Notes under the pieces: generated by a model | Seen by the model: the letters and a program-made list of their open reading frames with translations, nothing else | Database searches by the model: none | Told to the model about the DNA's origin: nothing | NCBI GenBank assembly: GCA_903772945.1 | Contig: CAICTM010000684.1 | Span: 1 to 53,086 of the forward strand | DNA: 53,086 nucleotides | Direction: 5' to 3' | Source of the DNA: Seminavis robusta | Lineage: Eukaryota; Bacillariophyta; Bacillariophyceae; Naviculales; Naviculaceae | Program-made: the position numbers and the translations under genes | Shown: piece after piece, positions 20,551 to 30,192 of the stretch | How positions within the stretch are numbered: the stretch's first letter is position 1 | Layout: each line of letters starts with the position of its first letter

Positions 20551-21561
20551 CTGCTACCAGGTAGCTAGCTAGTACACGACAGCAATGAGCAATCCGAAGT
20601 AATGGATGGACCTCTGACTCTGCCAAGTCATAACAATACGCAGAAAAATTGATGAGCTGAGAGAGGGACAAATGCAAACATTCCCATGCCACTCGTTACG
20701 TTTTCGATGGATCGGTGCTGCGACCAGTGTCCAACGACTTTCAATCAATCAATCAATGACATTGTGATCTACCTCTCCTCTTGAGTACAAATGGAATGTG
20801 TAGTTTCCTGGGTATGATCCATCGCACTCATTCAGCCAACCAAATGGATCAATGGAGGATCAAGTTTAGTGACAATTTGATGGCTTTTTGAAGGATTTTC
20901 AATTGGATTGGGAGCTGCTTCCGTGTCCCTCCTCTGGTTATCACCACCACTGAATGGAATTGTGTTGTTTTAAAAGGCCAAGTGTGAAACCAACAAGTCA
21001 GGCAGTCCTAAGGTAGGTAATGGGGGTGTTTTTATGAGCCAGAAGCCCCTGTCGGTAGTTACCGGTACCAGATACCAGTTCAGGGAAGAGCTCGAACGCT
21101 CGAACTGGTGAACCTGAGTTCATCAGACTATGAAAAGAACCACGATAGGACATGTGAGAGACACCAATAGAAGGACTGAGATCTAAATCTAAAATCGTAC
21201 GGTACTCAGTACTATCGATGCAAGTCTCACAATTAATGGCGGCATAAAAAAATGAGGGCGGGAGTGCGCGATCCTGTAAGAGAACGGTGACAGAGAGAAC
21301 CCCGCAATCCACACACGCGAGCAACAGCAAGGAAGGACCAACAGACCGCACATTTCCAAACAATAGAAGATAGAAGACCACAACAACAACAACCATACAA
21401 CGTTAGCACGGCCTCCAACACCTGCCTCCAGCTGGCTCGTAAGCTCCTGTGATTGAACTACTAGCTAGTAGCTAGTAAGCTACCTTTACCAAACCACGCT
21501 TGTAATAGCCGAGACGGTACCGGGATAAGACAGACAACATACTAGTACAGCAATATCTACC
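20551..21561. other. Spacer with dispersed repeat copy B; no gene supported
   Basis: Contains the inverted mate (20815-20967) of the repeat at 14811-14975, TACCGGTA at 21060, and a short (AATC)n run near 20744. Minus-strand frames at 20998-21421 are hydrophobic but overlap in three frames and have no motif; the region just before 21562 is taken as the 5' leader of the LRR gene. Confidence 0.5.
20815..20967 (-). repeat. Dispersed repeat copy B (inverted mate of 14811-14975)
   Basis: The reverse complement aligns with copy A over about 150 bp with several exact blocks of 13-25 bp. On the plus strand the segment can be read as GYDPSHSFSQPNGSMEDQV then a stop, resembling DPSQPFSQPNGS encoded opposite copy A, so both may derive from a gene end. 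Confidence 0.7.
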
Positions 21562-24500
21562 ATGGCGAGGGGAATGGATCCTCCCGAGGATCCTCCAGAT
21601 CGCGACGAGTACGTGCCCAGTAGCGCTGGAGAGGAAGAAGAGGAAGATGAGGTAGATGTGGATGACATGGTTTTCGAGGAAGATCAGCGGAACCAGCCAC
21701 CATCTCCAAAAGAAGAAGAGCAAAAGGAAGAGCTGGATGCTGCTGCTCCTGCCGGCGTTACTCGTGCCAGTGCCAGTGCCAGTTCGAGTGGTAATCGAAG
21801 TAGCGAAGGCAGCAGACAGCCGGGTTGGCTGCCAGACGATATGCAGTATTTGAAAGGTGAGGCATAAGGCGTTGCGCAAGGTACCTCTTGCAGTATACCG
21901 GTAGCTCAGTCCGGCCTGAGCTTCTAATATTTGTTCTGGGTACTGGTAACTGATGCTTTCGTTGCTTCTCTTCTATTTTATAAAATTCGTCTACTACGGC
22001 AGGTGCTGCAGTGGGCCCTACGGATTCCATGATTGGTGGTCCAGGCGCCGTGACGGTAAACCACCCCGTATCCAGGCCACCCTCTTCCAATCAACCACCT
22101 GCCAATTTTACGGCGTCGCAGCCCCAGTCACCCTCGCCGGTACCGGAATCACAGCAGCAAAGGTCTTATGTCTCTACCAGCCAGCAATCGCATACCAGCA
22201 GTCGGCCCGCTCCACCCATCGAAGAGGGAACCATCCAGTACAGCATGGGAACGTCCGGTACACAAACAACCAATGTCACCAGCACGGCGACCGCCTACTC
22301 GGGATTGAATACCAGCACGGAACAGCAATCATCACCCACCAACAACGAAACACCCATTTTGGCCAATGCCGAATTGGTGCAAACGGTAGCCCAGACAGAA
22401 GACGAAAACAAACCAATCATGGCTCCCGTCGCCGTAGTGGTCAATCCGCAAGGGGACTGCCTGCCCGATACCAGTACCCCCGAAGGCCGAAAACTCTGTT
22501 TTGGAATTGTCTTTCTCGTCGTATTGGCATTGGGAGTGGTTGCCATCGTGGCCATTGTTTGTGCCGGTGGAGGATGTGCCGCGGGAGGCACCACCACCAG
22601 TAGTACCGAGGCTGATTCGGTCAAAGGTGGTCTAGTCTTTCCTACCGTGGCGCCAACACCCTCTTTTCTCGACCCGTCTGCGGTACCCACTGCGACGCCC
22701 AGTACCAATCCTTCGGCGGTCCCCAGTACGAAGCCATCCAGTCCACCGAGCTCGGCACCCAGTGTGGCTCCTTCCATGGCACCCAGTGCGGCACCCAGCT
22801 TCCGTCCATCGTCCACTCCCACAAAGGAGCCAACTCCAGACCCCACAATCAGACCCACCAGAAGACCCACACCCGGCCCGACCAGGAGACCCACACCCGG
22901 ACCAACACGTGATCCAACACCCAATCCAACACGTGATCCAACGCCCAATCCAACACCAAGGCCAACACCAAGGCCAACTTTGGGTGGAATCGGTCCGGCT
23001 CCCACATCGGGTGGAATCGGCCCTGCGCCGACACGTGATCCAACGCCCAATCCAACACCAAGGCCAACACCAAGGCCAACTTTGGGCGGAATCGGTCCAG
23101 CCCCGACTCCTGCAACAACGGTAACTTTGTTTGGTCAAAACTATGCTGTCAGCAGCACTACATCACTGGTTCGATCCTCGCAAAGCTTGACCGGAACGCT
23201 CCCCACCCAACTTGGTTTACTGACTGCTGTGACAACCATGGATTTGGCATCCAACAGTCTCCAAGGCCAAATTCCATCGGAAATTGGGTTGATGACCAGC
23301 TTGCAAAGGCTGCTACTGTATTCCAATGACCTTACCGGTGCTTTGCCCACCGAGTTTGGACTATTGACCAGCATGACGCACATTAGTATCAGCAGCAACT
23401 CTTTTTCAAGGCCTTTGATCACAGAGATTGGAAGAATGACCGGGTTGGTGTTCTTTACCAATAGTCGAAATGCTATGCCTGGGCCGATTCCCAGCGAGCT
23501 TGGCCTCCTGACCAAATTGACAGCATTGTATATGTATTCCAACCAGTTCACAGGGACAATCCCGGCAGAGCTCAGTGCATTGACTGCTTTGTCATTCTTG
23601 GAGTTGCAGGACAACCAGCTGACTGGCCCAGTTCCAGCCGGAGTGTGTTCGATTTCCGGCTTGCAGGCATCAGGAAGGCTGGATGTGGATTGTGCAGAAG
23701 TGACCTGCTGTAGTGATACCACTGATAGTGTTGATGATCCAGGTCCGCCACCATCCACTGTGACAATGTTCAATCGAACTTGGAGTACCAGCAACACTAC
23801 ACACATGTTTCTCACGAACCAGAATCTCACGGGAACAATACCAAGTGAAATTGGATTGGTAACTTCGTTGGAAGTCTGGCATGCTGGGGAAAATGCGCTG
23901 TCGGGAACCCTGCCAACCGAGATTGGTTTCCTAACTGAGCTCCGATCAGTGATCTTGAGTGGTAATCTGTTGACAGGGACATTTCCCAGTGGTAAGCTTT
24001 TGATGTGTTCTCTGGTGGAATGGCATTGATTTTTCTGCTTCAGGAGTCAGATGTTCTTGCTTGCTCACAACTCAGTTCTTCTTTGACATCCCCAAAATAC
24101 ATTCGCAGAAATTGGGCTATTGACGGCCTTGTCATTTTTGAGTGTTCGAAACAATCTGCTCACTGGGACATTTCCAGCCTGCAGCTTGGAGTTGGGTGCT
24201 TTGGGTTACATCAGTCTTGATTGTGGCGCCGTGGTTTGTTGTGATGGCAATGGCAACGGCAATGAAGTCATTTCGAGTGGTGACTCTGTCACTTTGTTTG
24301 GAGCAGTTTATGATGTTTCCACTACTCGCGACTTAGATTTGGGGAATGAGGAAATCACAGGAAGTCTACCGGCAGAAATTGGAGACCTAACAGAGTTGAC
24401 CCGTTTGGACTTGTACAACAATCAATTCACCGGCACAATCCCCGACCTCTCAGCCTTGCAGGAACTAACCTATCTAGGCTTGGGAGGAAACATGCTCACT

Positions 24501-25712
24501 GGCATGATTCCCTCAACAATTGGAACACTGACAAAGCTGACTGGACTCTTCCTGCATTTGATGATGCTGACTGGCTCCATTCCTGAGGAGCTTGGTGACT
24601 TGACAAGTCTGTCTCGTTTGTGGCTCTATGACACAGAACTAACCGGCAGCCTCCCCAGCAGTCTTTGCCCAGGCTTGACAGACGTGAGAGTGGACTGTGG
24701 TGAGGTCTCCTGCACTTGCTCCAGTTGTGGTTGCTCAACAACAGGAGCATCGAGTGGTGAATCTGTCACTTTGTTTGGGACAGTTTATGGTGTTTCCACT
24801 ACTCGCGACTTAGATTTGGGGAATGAGGAAATCACAGGAACTCTACCGGCAGAAATTGGAGACCTAACGGCGTTGACACGTTTGGACTTGTACAACAATC
24901 AATTCACCGGCACAATCCCAGACCTCTCAGCCTTGCAGGAACTAACCTATCTAGGCTTGGGAGGAAACATGCTCACTGGCATGATTCCCTCAACAATTGG
25001 AACACTGACAAAGCTGACTGGACTCTTCCTGCATTTGATGATGCTGACTGGCTCCATTCCAGAGGAGCTTGGTGACTTGACAAGTCTGTCTCGTTTGTGG
25101 CTCTATGACACAGAACTAACCGGCAGCCTCCCCAGCAGTCTTTGCCCAGGCTTGACAGACTTGAGAGTGGACTGTGGTGAGGTCTCCTGCACTTGCTCCA
25201 GTTGTGGTTGCTCAACAACAGGAACATTGAGTGGTCAATCTGTCACTTTGTTTGGGACAGAGTATGACGTCTCGGCCACTAGCCGCTTGAGTCTGAACAA
25301 TCAGGAAATCACAGGAACGTTGCCAGCAGAAATTGGGGAGTTGACTGCTCTGACTTTGTTGGCCCTGTATACCAATGACTTTGTTGGTACGATTCCTTCT
25401 GAGGTTGGTTTATTGACCAGATTGTCTCACTTCAACGTGGAAGAGAATGATTTCTCTGGGAGCATACCATCCGAGTTTGGATTATTGACTGAATTGACAT
25501 ATTTGGGCTTTAACGGAAACCAACTCTCAGGAAGCATTCCTGGGGAGGTTAGTTCACTGACAAATTTGAGAAGCTTTTTCTTGGATGACAATGAATTCTC
25601 TGGAAGTGTTCCCAGCGCGCTCTGTGCCAACCCATCATTGTCAGTGATCCGAGTGGATTGCGTAGACCCCTTTGCTGTTGCATGTTCCTGCTCTGATTGC
25701 TCCTGTGATTGA
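21562..25712 (+). CDS. Membrane leucine-rich-repeat protein with Pro/Thr stalk (three exons)
   Basis: Exons 21562-21856, 22003-23991 and 24109-25712 splice in frame (phase 1 both times; introns of 146 and 117 bp with GTGAGG..CGGCAG and GTAAGC..TCGCAG) into 1295 residues. The N-terminal 260 residues are acidic then Ser/Thr/Gln-rich, with no signal peptide. A transmembrane helix (IVFLVVLALGVVAIVAIVCA, about 266-286) is followed by a Pro/Thr/Ser stalk of PSAVPS and PTPRPTP repeats (about 310-465) and three blocks of plant-type LRRs (L--N-LTGTIP-E-G-LT-L), each ending in a Cys-rich cap such as VDCGEVSCTCSSCGC. Topology is inferred as type II with LRRs outside the cell. Such proteins without a kinase domain are abundant in diatoms and are thought to act in recognition or adhesion. 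The second and third blocks are recent duplicates. Confidence 0.8.
22931..23102 (+). repeat. 102-bp tandem repeat in the Pro/Thr stalk
   Basis: A unit starting ACGTGATCCAACGCCCAATC at 22931 recurs at 23033 and runs to about 23102 with only a few changes. It encodes RDPTPNPTPRPTPRPTLGG-type stalk sequence, so repeat number sets stalk length. Confidence 0.8.
24281..25234 (+). repeat. Recent 477-bp tandem duplication of an LRR block
   Basis: Unit 1 (24281-24757) and unit 2 (24758-25234) each encode 159 residues and differ at only a handful of bases over their length. A more diverged related block starts at 25235. All share the entry motif SVTLFG and the exit Cys-rich cap. Confidence 0.88.
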
Positions 25713-26323
25713 TTTTCAAGATCTGACCACCATGCCAGCTGGCTAGCGATCATATCAACATGTGGAATGCATTAGTGTATTGTTAAGATAAATAAATGTG
25801 AGTGATAGCTGTGAATCCCCGTAGATTCATTTCTTGTCACAAGGTCCACCATGTTCTACTATCATGAATTCACGACCTTGCTTGTCATCAGTCTGCAGCA
25901 CTGCAAGAAGCTTCTGTACATGTAACACCTTCACAATCTAGCTACCGGTAGCTAGTCTACTAGCTTCTCATAAGAGTTTTGCTCGAGCCAATATCTCCAG
26001 CGGGTTCTTGGCAAAACCAATGTTCAAGTTCGGTAGCTTTGGTCCTCGTGGGCTTTGGAGGGAAAAGTTGCATGTGGTTGTCCCGAAATGCCCAAAAGAG
26101 AGGAAGTGTGCGCTCTGAATTCAACCTCAGTGACCAGTGTGACCCTTACTATGACCCTGGAACGAGAAAAAGCAACACCAACGGTCCAAAGCCGCGACAA
26201 GACCACCGCCAAACAAACGCTCAGGCTGACCAGAACCCTCAAATCAACCACCATCCAAGTTCAGTCAGATCGCATTGATGCTTCCCAATTGACCTGTTGC
26301 TACCTGAAAATAAAGACGAAACG
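25713..26323. other. Intergenic spacer; possible unrecognised 5' exon of the PRA1-like gene
   Basis: Contains AATAAATG near 25790 (possible polyadenylation signal of the LRR gene), TACATGTA at 25917 and TACCGGTA at 25943. An open frame from an ATG at 26088 (MPKREEVCALNSTSVTSVTL) to 26336 could be an upstream exon of the next gene, but I could not find a convincing splice joining them. Confidence 0.35.
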
Positions 26324-26833
26324 ATGGAGTTGCTAGGACGTATCCGGGACAATGTCCGCTTTTACTACCTGCAATACCTGATTGTGACAGGAATCTGCTT
26401 TGCCCTCATGCTCTTCTTTTCTCCCGGTGCTTGGGTGGAACTTCTCATTATCGGAGCCGTATGGGTTGTGTTGCTGTTTGCTACCAGAGATCAAGGAGAG
26501 CGTGTCAAGACTGTTGGTACGTTTTGGACTGTACTCTACTGAAATGGCTGATCCTGAAACTGGCTTATCCGATAGAACGATAGATACTCACCATCTGTTT
26601 CTTCGTTGTTGCTGTTTGGTGCTCCAGTCCTTGGTGCCATGGGAATTGGTAGTGCCGTAGCGCTGTTCTTCGTTCTGGAAGGTGTGTTTTGGTGGGGTAT
26701 CGGTGCGAGCGCCATTCTGGTGCTTGGACACGCTATCTACAATGATCCGTCCAAACTGCGGGAGCAGGAGCAACAAGCTGGGAATGTGGAACTGGAAAAC
26801 CAAGAGGCCCCAAAGACCAGCGACGTTGTTTAG
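26324..26833 (+). CDS. PRA1 family (prenylated Rab acceptor) membrane protein, two exons
   Basis: Exons 26324-26516 and 26628-26833 join in frame (intron 26517-26627, GTACGT..CTCCAG) to give 132 residues. The start RIRDNVRFYYLQYLIVTG matches the R-x-N-x-x-Y--N/QY signature at the beginning of the PRA1 domain. Hydrophobic pairs follow: LQYLIVTGICFALMLFF with ELLIIGAVWVVLLFAT, then VVLGAMGIGSAVALFFVLEG with WWGIGASAILVLGHAIYND. PRA1 proteins are ER/Golgi membrane proteins that bind prenylated Rab GTPases and help vesicle traffic. The conserved core is complete, but the segment usually found before it is missing, so an additional 5' exon may exist upstream. The tail is acidic and soluble. The splice is by inspection. 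Confidence 0.68.
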
Positions 26834-27905
26834 AAATGAGCTAGCGAGCCAGGGAAAATTAGTCGATCTGGCTAGTAGTCTACGGGGATTTGTATGTTCT
26901 TTGTGTATTGTCGTCATTGTGAACAAGAATTGGATGGAACTGCACGAAAAGGCCCTATCTTTCCGCCAGCCGCGGGCATCAAGTGGGTGACAAAGCTTTT
27001 GCCAGGGCCTGGTACCTGGAGATCTCTCAATAAAACACACCTTAGAGCCTCATGATCTTGATACGTCGTGGGAGGACCCATCACGTGTGCGCTCCTCAGC
27101 AAATTGGTGGTCCCGAAAAGCGTACCACCACGAATAAGTTAAGTTCTAAAAGTAGGCAGCTGTCTCACCATCACAAACTCACACCAACAGAGCATTCGAG
27201 GAGTGGGGGGGATCATGGCAGCTGAAAGTTGCTGTAGAACTACCATACAAGCCCCAGAGTCGAGTCCTCGGGAAGTCTGTTTGGCTTTGTTTGTCTTGCA
27301 CTTCGTTAGTGAGGAAGAAGACCGGACTTAGTTAGAGTTAAGGATAGTCGTCGCTTTGTCAACTTTGCTCGTCCACGACACCGCATTCCAACAATCATAC
27401 CCAAGCAAGTTCAGTCCATTACATGTTGTTATTGAGAGGAGTCCAGCTAGAGTAGGGTACATGTAGCGTCTTCAGCATCTGATGGATGACTATCAAGAAA
27501 GAAGATCAAACCAATGAGCCTGGTGTATTCACGGTGACAATCCCATCGTTTTCTTTCGTCTGAATACAGAATACAGAAGACCCTCATGTGGCTTGATGGT
27601 GGGATTGTTTCCAAGCGACCTCCCGTCCAGAAGGAGAGGGCCATGATGACCAATAATAAAACAACTACAAGAAAGCAAACCGTGGAAGCAAGCCATAGCA
27701 TTGGCCATCCAGTTGTCTCCAACCACCAGGTTGTATTCCACTGCGGATGGGGCGGAAATGGATCTTCCCAACAGTAATGTGTAATGACATGAGCATTTCT
27801 TTCTACTGATAATTCATTGTCATTCCCAGTCCACCCTGATGAACCCAACTTGTACCAAACCAATTTCCATCTGAATTGCACCTGATCTATCAACCACTGC
27901 CCGTC
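26834..27905. other. Intergenic region with a possible minus-strand membrane exon
   Basis: No clear gene. A minus-strand frame from about 27893 to 27447 includes a hydrophobic helix (LWLASTVCFLVVVLLLVIMA) preceded by WEDPFPPHPQWNTTWWLETT, which looks protein-like, but there is no ATG before the helix and no recognised family. It might be one exon of a membrane protein or a remnant. TACATGTA occurs at 27458. Confidence 0.35.
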
Positions 27906-28626
27906 ATGTTACAACTCACAGTTTGGTTTGTGTCTGCCTTGACTTCCGCTCTTTGGACAACGTACAGAAAGCAACAAAAACTAACTTGGGTGAGTCCCCT
28001 GGTGGCCCTGGCCAATAATCAAGTGAACATCAAAAGGCTGTTGGGTTTTCTGGTCAAAACACTTGTCATGGCGACATTGAGTCAGACATTCCTGCAAGAT
28101 CTGATCCACAATTACATTCTACCGTCCAAGTTGTCCCAATTTGAATCCGTGCCACTTCAACTCCCCAGTGCAACCAATGGTACTACCACCCCACTACGCT
28201 GTACTACTACTGACTTGGGGGTACATTACCACCAGTACCAGCAACCACAAAATCAATCGCCACCACAATTCCAGGCGCTCTATGTCAATCATGGATTTGG
28301 TGCATCCTCATTCCATGGGGTCTTTGGCCACATTGCAAATGGCACTGTCGTTGCCATCCGACATTCGAAAATGGGTTGTTTTGGTAGCCCCAGCGCTGGG
28401 AATGAGACCGACTGTAAAGGCCAATGGTAAACAAGAGGACGTACGTACTGGAACCAACACGCAAAAAGTTCGAATGCACCTCTGCCGCGAAGCTTCGCTT
28501 TTCTCCATTCTTCTTTCTTGGATGTTAGATCCATTGACTTCCTGTGAAGATGCAGCAGAAGGAAGCAGAGGTGCTTCACGATCGTCCGGAGCCGATACGG
28601 TACCGGAATGTAAGGGAGACACTTGA
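27906..28626 (+). pseudogene. Alpha/beta-hydrolase pseudogene with internal deletion and frameshift
   Basis: From the ATG at 27906 one frame gives a hydrophobic N-terminus (MLQLTVWFVSALTSALWTTY) and reaches YVNHGFGASS at 28281-28310, the oxyanion-side HGFGAS motif of alpha/beta hydrolases. Directly after it, in a different frame, the sequence reads HSMGSLATLQMALSLP and WVVLVAPALGMRP (28309-28400), which is the nucleophile elbow (normally GHSMG) and following strand. In intact members these two motifs are separated by roughly 70-100 residues. Here they abut, with the elbow's leading Gly replaced by Pro and the frame changed. A deletion between the two motifs explains this. The second frame ends at 28624-28626. 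An intact paralogue elsewhere in the genome is expected. Alternative: an unusual spliced gene, which I think unlikely. Confidence 0.6.
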
Positions 28627-30192
28627 GGGTAGTTAAGTTAAATACTTGCTTGGCTATGAAAGAGCTCTGAAAGATTGTTACATTGTCACTGTGCTAAGTA
28701 CATGTTACCGCGTCCAAAGCTGTCTTCCTCGGTATGCCAATACTACAGGTACCAGTGCGATGGAGAGGAGAGAGTAACTTGAAGCTCTGGTGGTTGAATG
28801 AGGGAACTGTGACAAGAACGGCTAATGGAACCGGTGGTCAGTGCCCAGAAAGAAAGGCTACTACTAGTAGCCAGAGGGAGTGCTTGGAGCTGAGGTGCAT
28901 TACAACAACGTTACAATGTCCACGATAAACCATCAAAAGAGAAAAAGGGAGAAGAGGACCAGAATCAACCGTACGTACCCGTATGTGCGGGAGACACTAA
29001 AATAGCTTGAACGACAGCATTTTTTTATAAAAAACTGTAAATAAATGTAATTAATTGTCACGAGTGCCGGTACCAGGTACGACTGTACTACCTTAGCTCT
29101 ACTAGTACTAGAACCTAGTACCTCACCCTCCACCACACCTCATGGTAAATTGGCTCTTAAGCTTGAAATGGGTTGGTAAAATTTCAAAACAAACAACCTT
29201 AATTTTGCTGAAAATGATTATGACTTGGAACAGAAAGGATCTCTGGCAGGGTATCACTGGCTTTAAAGCCTGGATTCCGGGCATTAAAGCCAGTGTTCCT
29301 AGGAACAGAAGCCAGTGATCCAAGGGGTTAAAGCCAGCATTCATTTCTGTTCCACAATGACTTTACTATACAATTATCAGTACAAGCATGTTCCAGCTGA
29401 AACAACATAGAAGACTGGCTTTGTTCCCAAATAAGGGAAGCCAGTGTTCCATGGAACACTGGCTTCACTGGCTTCAAAGCCCGGAATCCAGGCTTTAAAG
29501 CCTGTGTTCTTTGGAAGACAGGCTTCTCAGTCCTCAAAAAGGAATAAGTACAAAATTACTTAGCTTTCTGGAAATTATTATTATTTTAGTTGAAAAGCTC
29601 CTTTACCGAGTGGTGCCGGCACGTAGATGTAGTTGGAAGTTGGAGAGAGGAGAGGTGAAGTGTAGTGGAGAGGAGAGTGGAGAGGGGATCTGTGCATCTG
29701 TGCATCTGTACTTCTCTGGCTTGCTAGCTAGTCTAGAAGTCTACCGTATTCAGAGAAGCTTGATGCTTGAAGCTTGAAGCTGGACGAATTTCGACTGTAG
29801 CAGAAACAGAGCTACCACTGTGCTGAGACAGAGGGCAGTGGGCAGGACACTTTATATGTAGCTGGAAACGAACGAATCTGCAGAATCCAAATTTGTTTTA
29901 AGGTCTTAACAGACTTCGTAAACATGACCATTCAAAGCTGAAGCGAACGCCTGAAAGAACCCCAATCAGAAACATAATAGTACTCGTAATCAAAATCATT
30001 TTGCCTTTTGCCTGCAGGCCTGCAGGCCTACCGGTACAGTGGTCAGTGACAATGACCAGGAAGCAGAGAGCTTCCGACAGCGGGGTCACTCGACGCGTGC
30101 TTTTCGTGGACGATTGTTCATGTCTTTTGTAAGTCAAATGAAAAGAGCCATCAAGCCCACAAAAACATTCATTGATTCCTTGCAAAAACAGA
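28627..30192. other. Gene-free spacer containing a fold-back repeat
   Basis: No gene is supported. The main content is the nested inverted repeat at 29255-29506. AT-rich sequence surrounds it (TTATTATTATTTTAG near 29577; TTTTTTATAAAAAAC near 29020). GGAGAGGAGAGT purine repeats occur at 29640-29690. TACCGGTA is at 30029 and CCTGCAGGCCTGCAGG at 30011-30026. Confidence 0.55.
29255..29506. repeat. Fold-back element with nested palindromes
   Basis: Outer arms: 29255-29294 and 29466-29506 are inverted copies (shared core GGCTTTAAAGCCTGGATTCC, about 36 of 38 positions). Inside lie a 14-bp palindrome TGTTCCTAGGAACA (29294-29307) and a perfect 30-bp palindrome centred in TGTTCCATGGAACA (29437-29466), flanked by repeated AGCCAGTG words. 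It carries no coding sequence. It resembles a non-autonomous fold-back/MITE-like element; no target-site duplication was identified. Confidence 0.7.

Noticed and set aside
21896..21925. tRNA-like GGTAGCTCAGT word
   Set aside because: It lies in an intron next to TACCGGTA, and no acceptor, anticodon or T arms can be folded around it.
22295..23050. 251-residue minus-strand Gly/Val-rich frame
   Set aside because: Shadow of the Pro/Thr stalk repeats of the LRR gene; composition follows from the complement of CCA/ACA codons.
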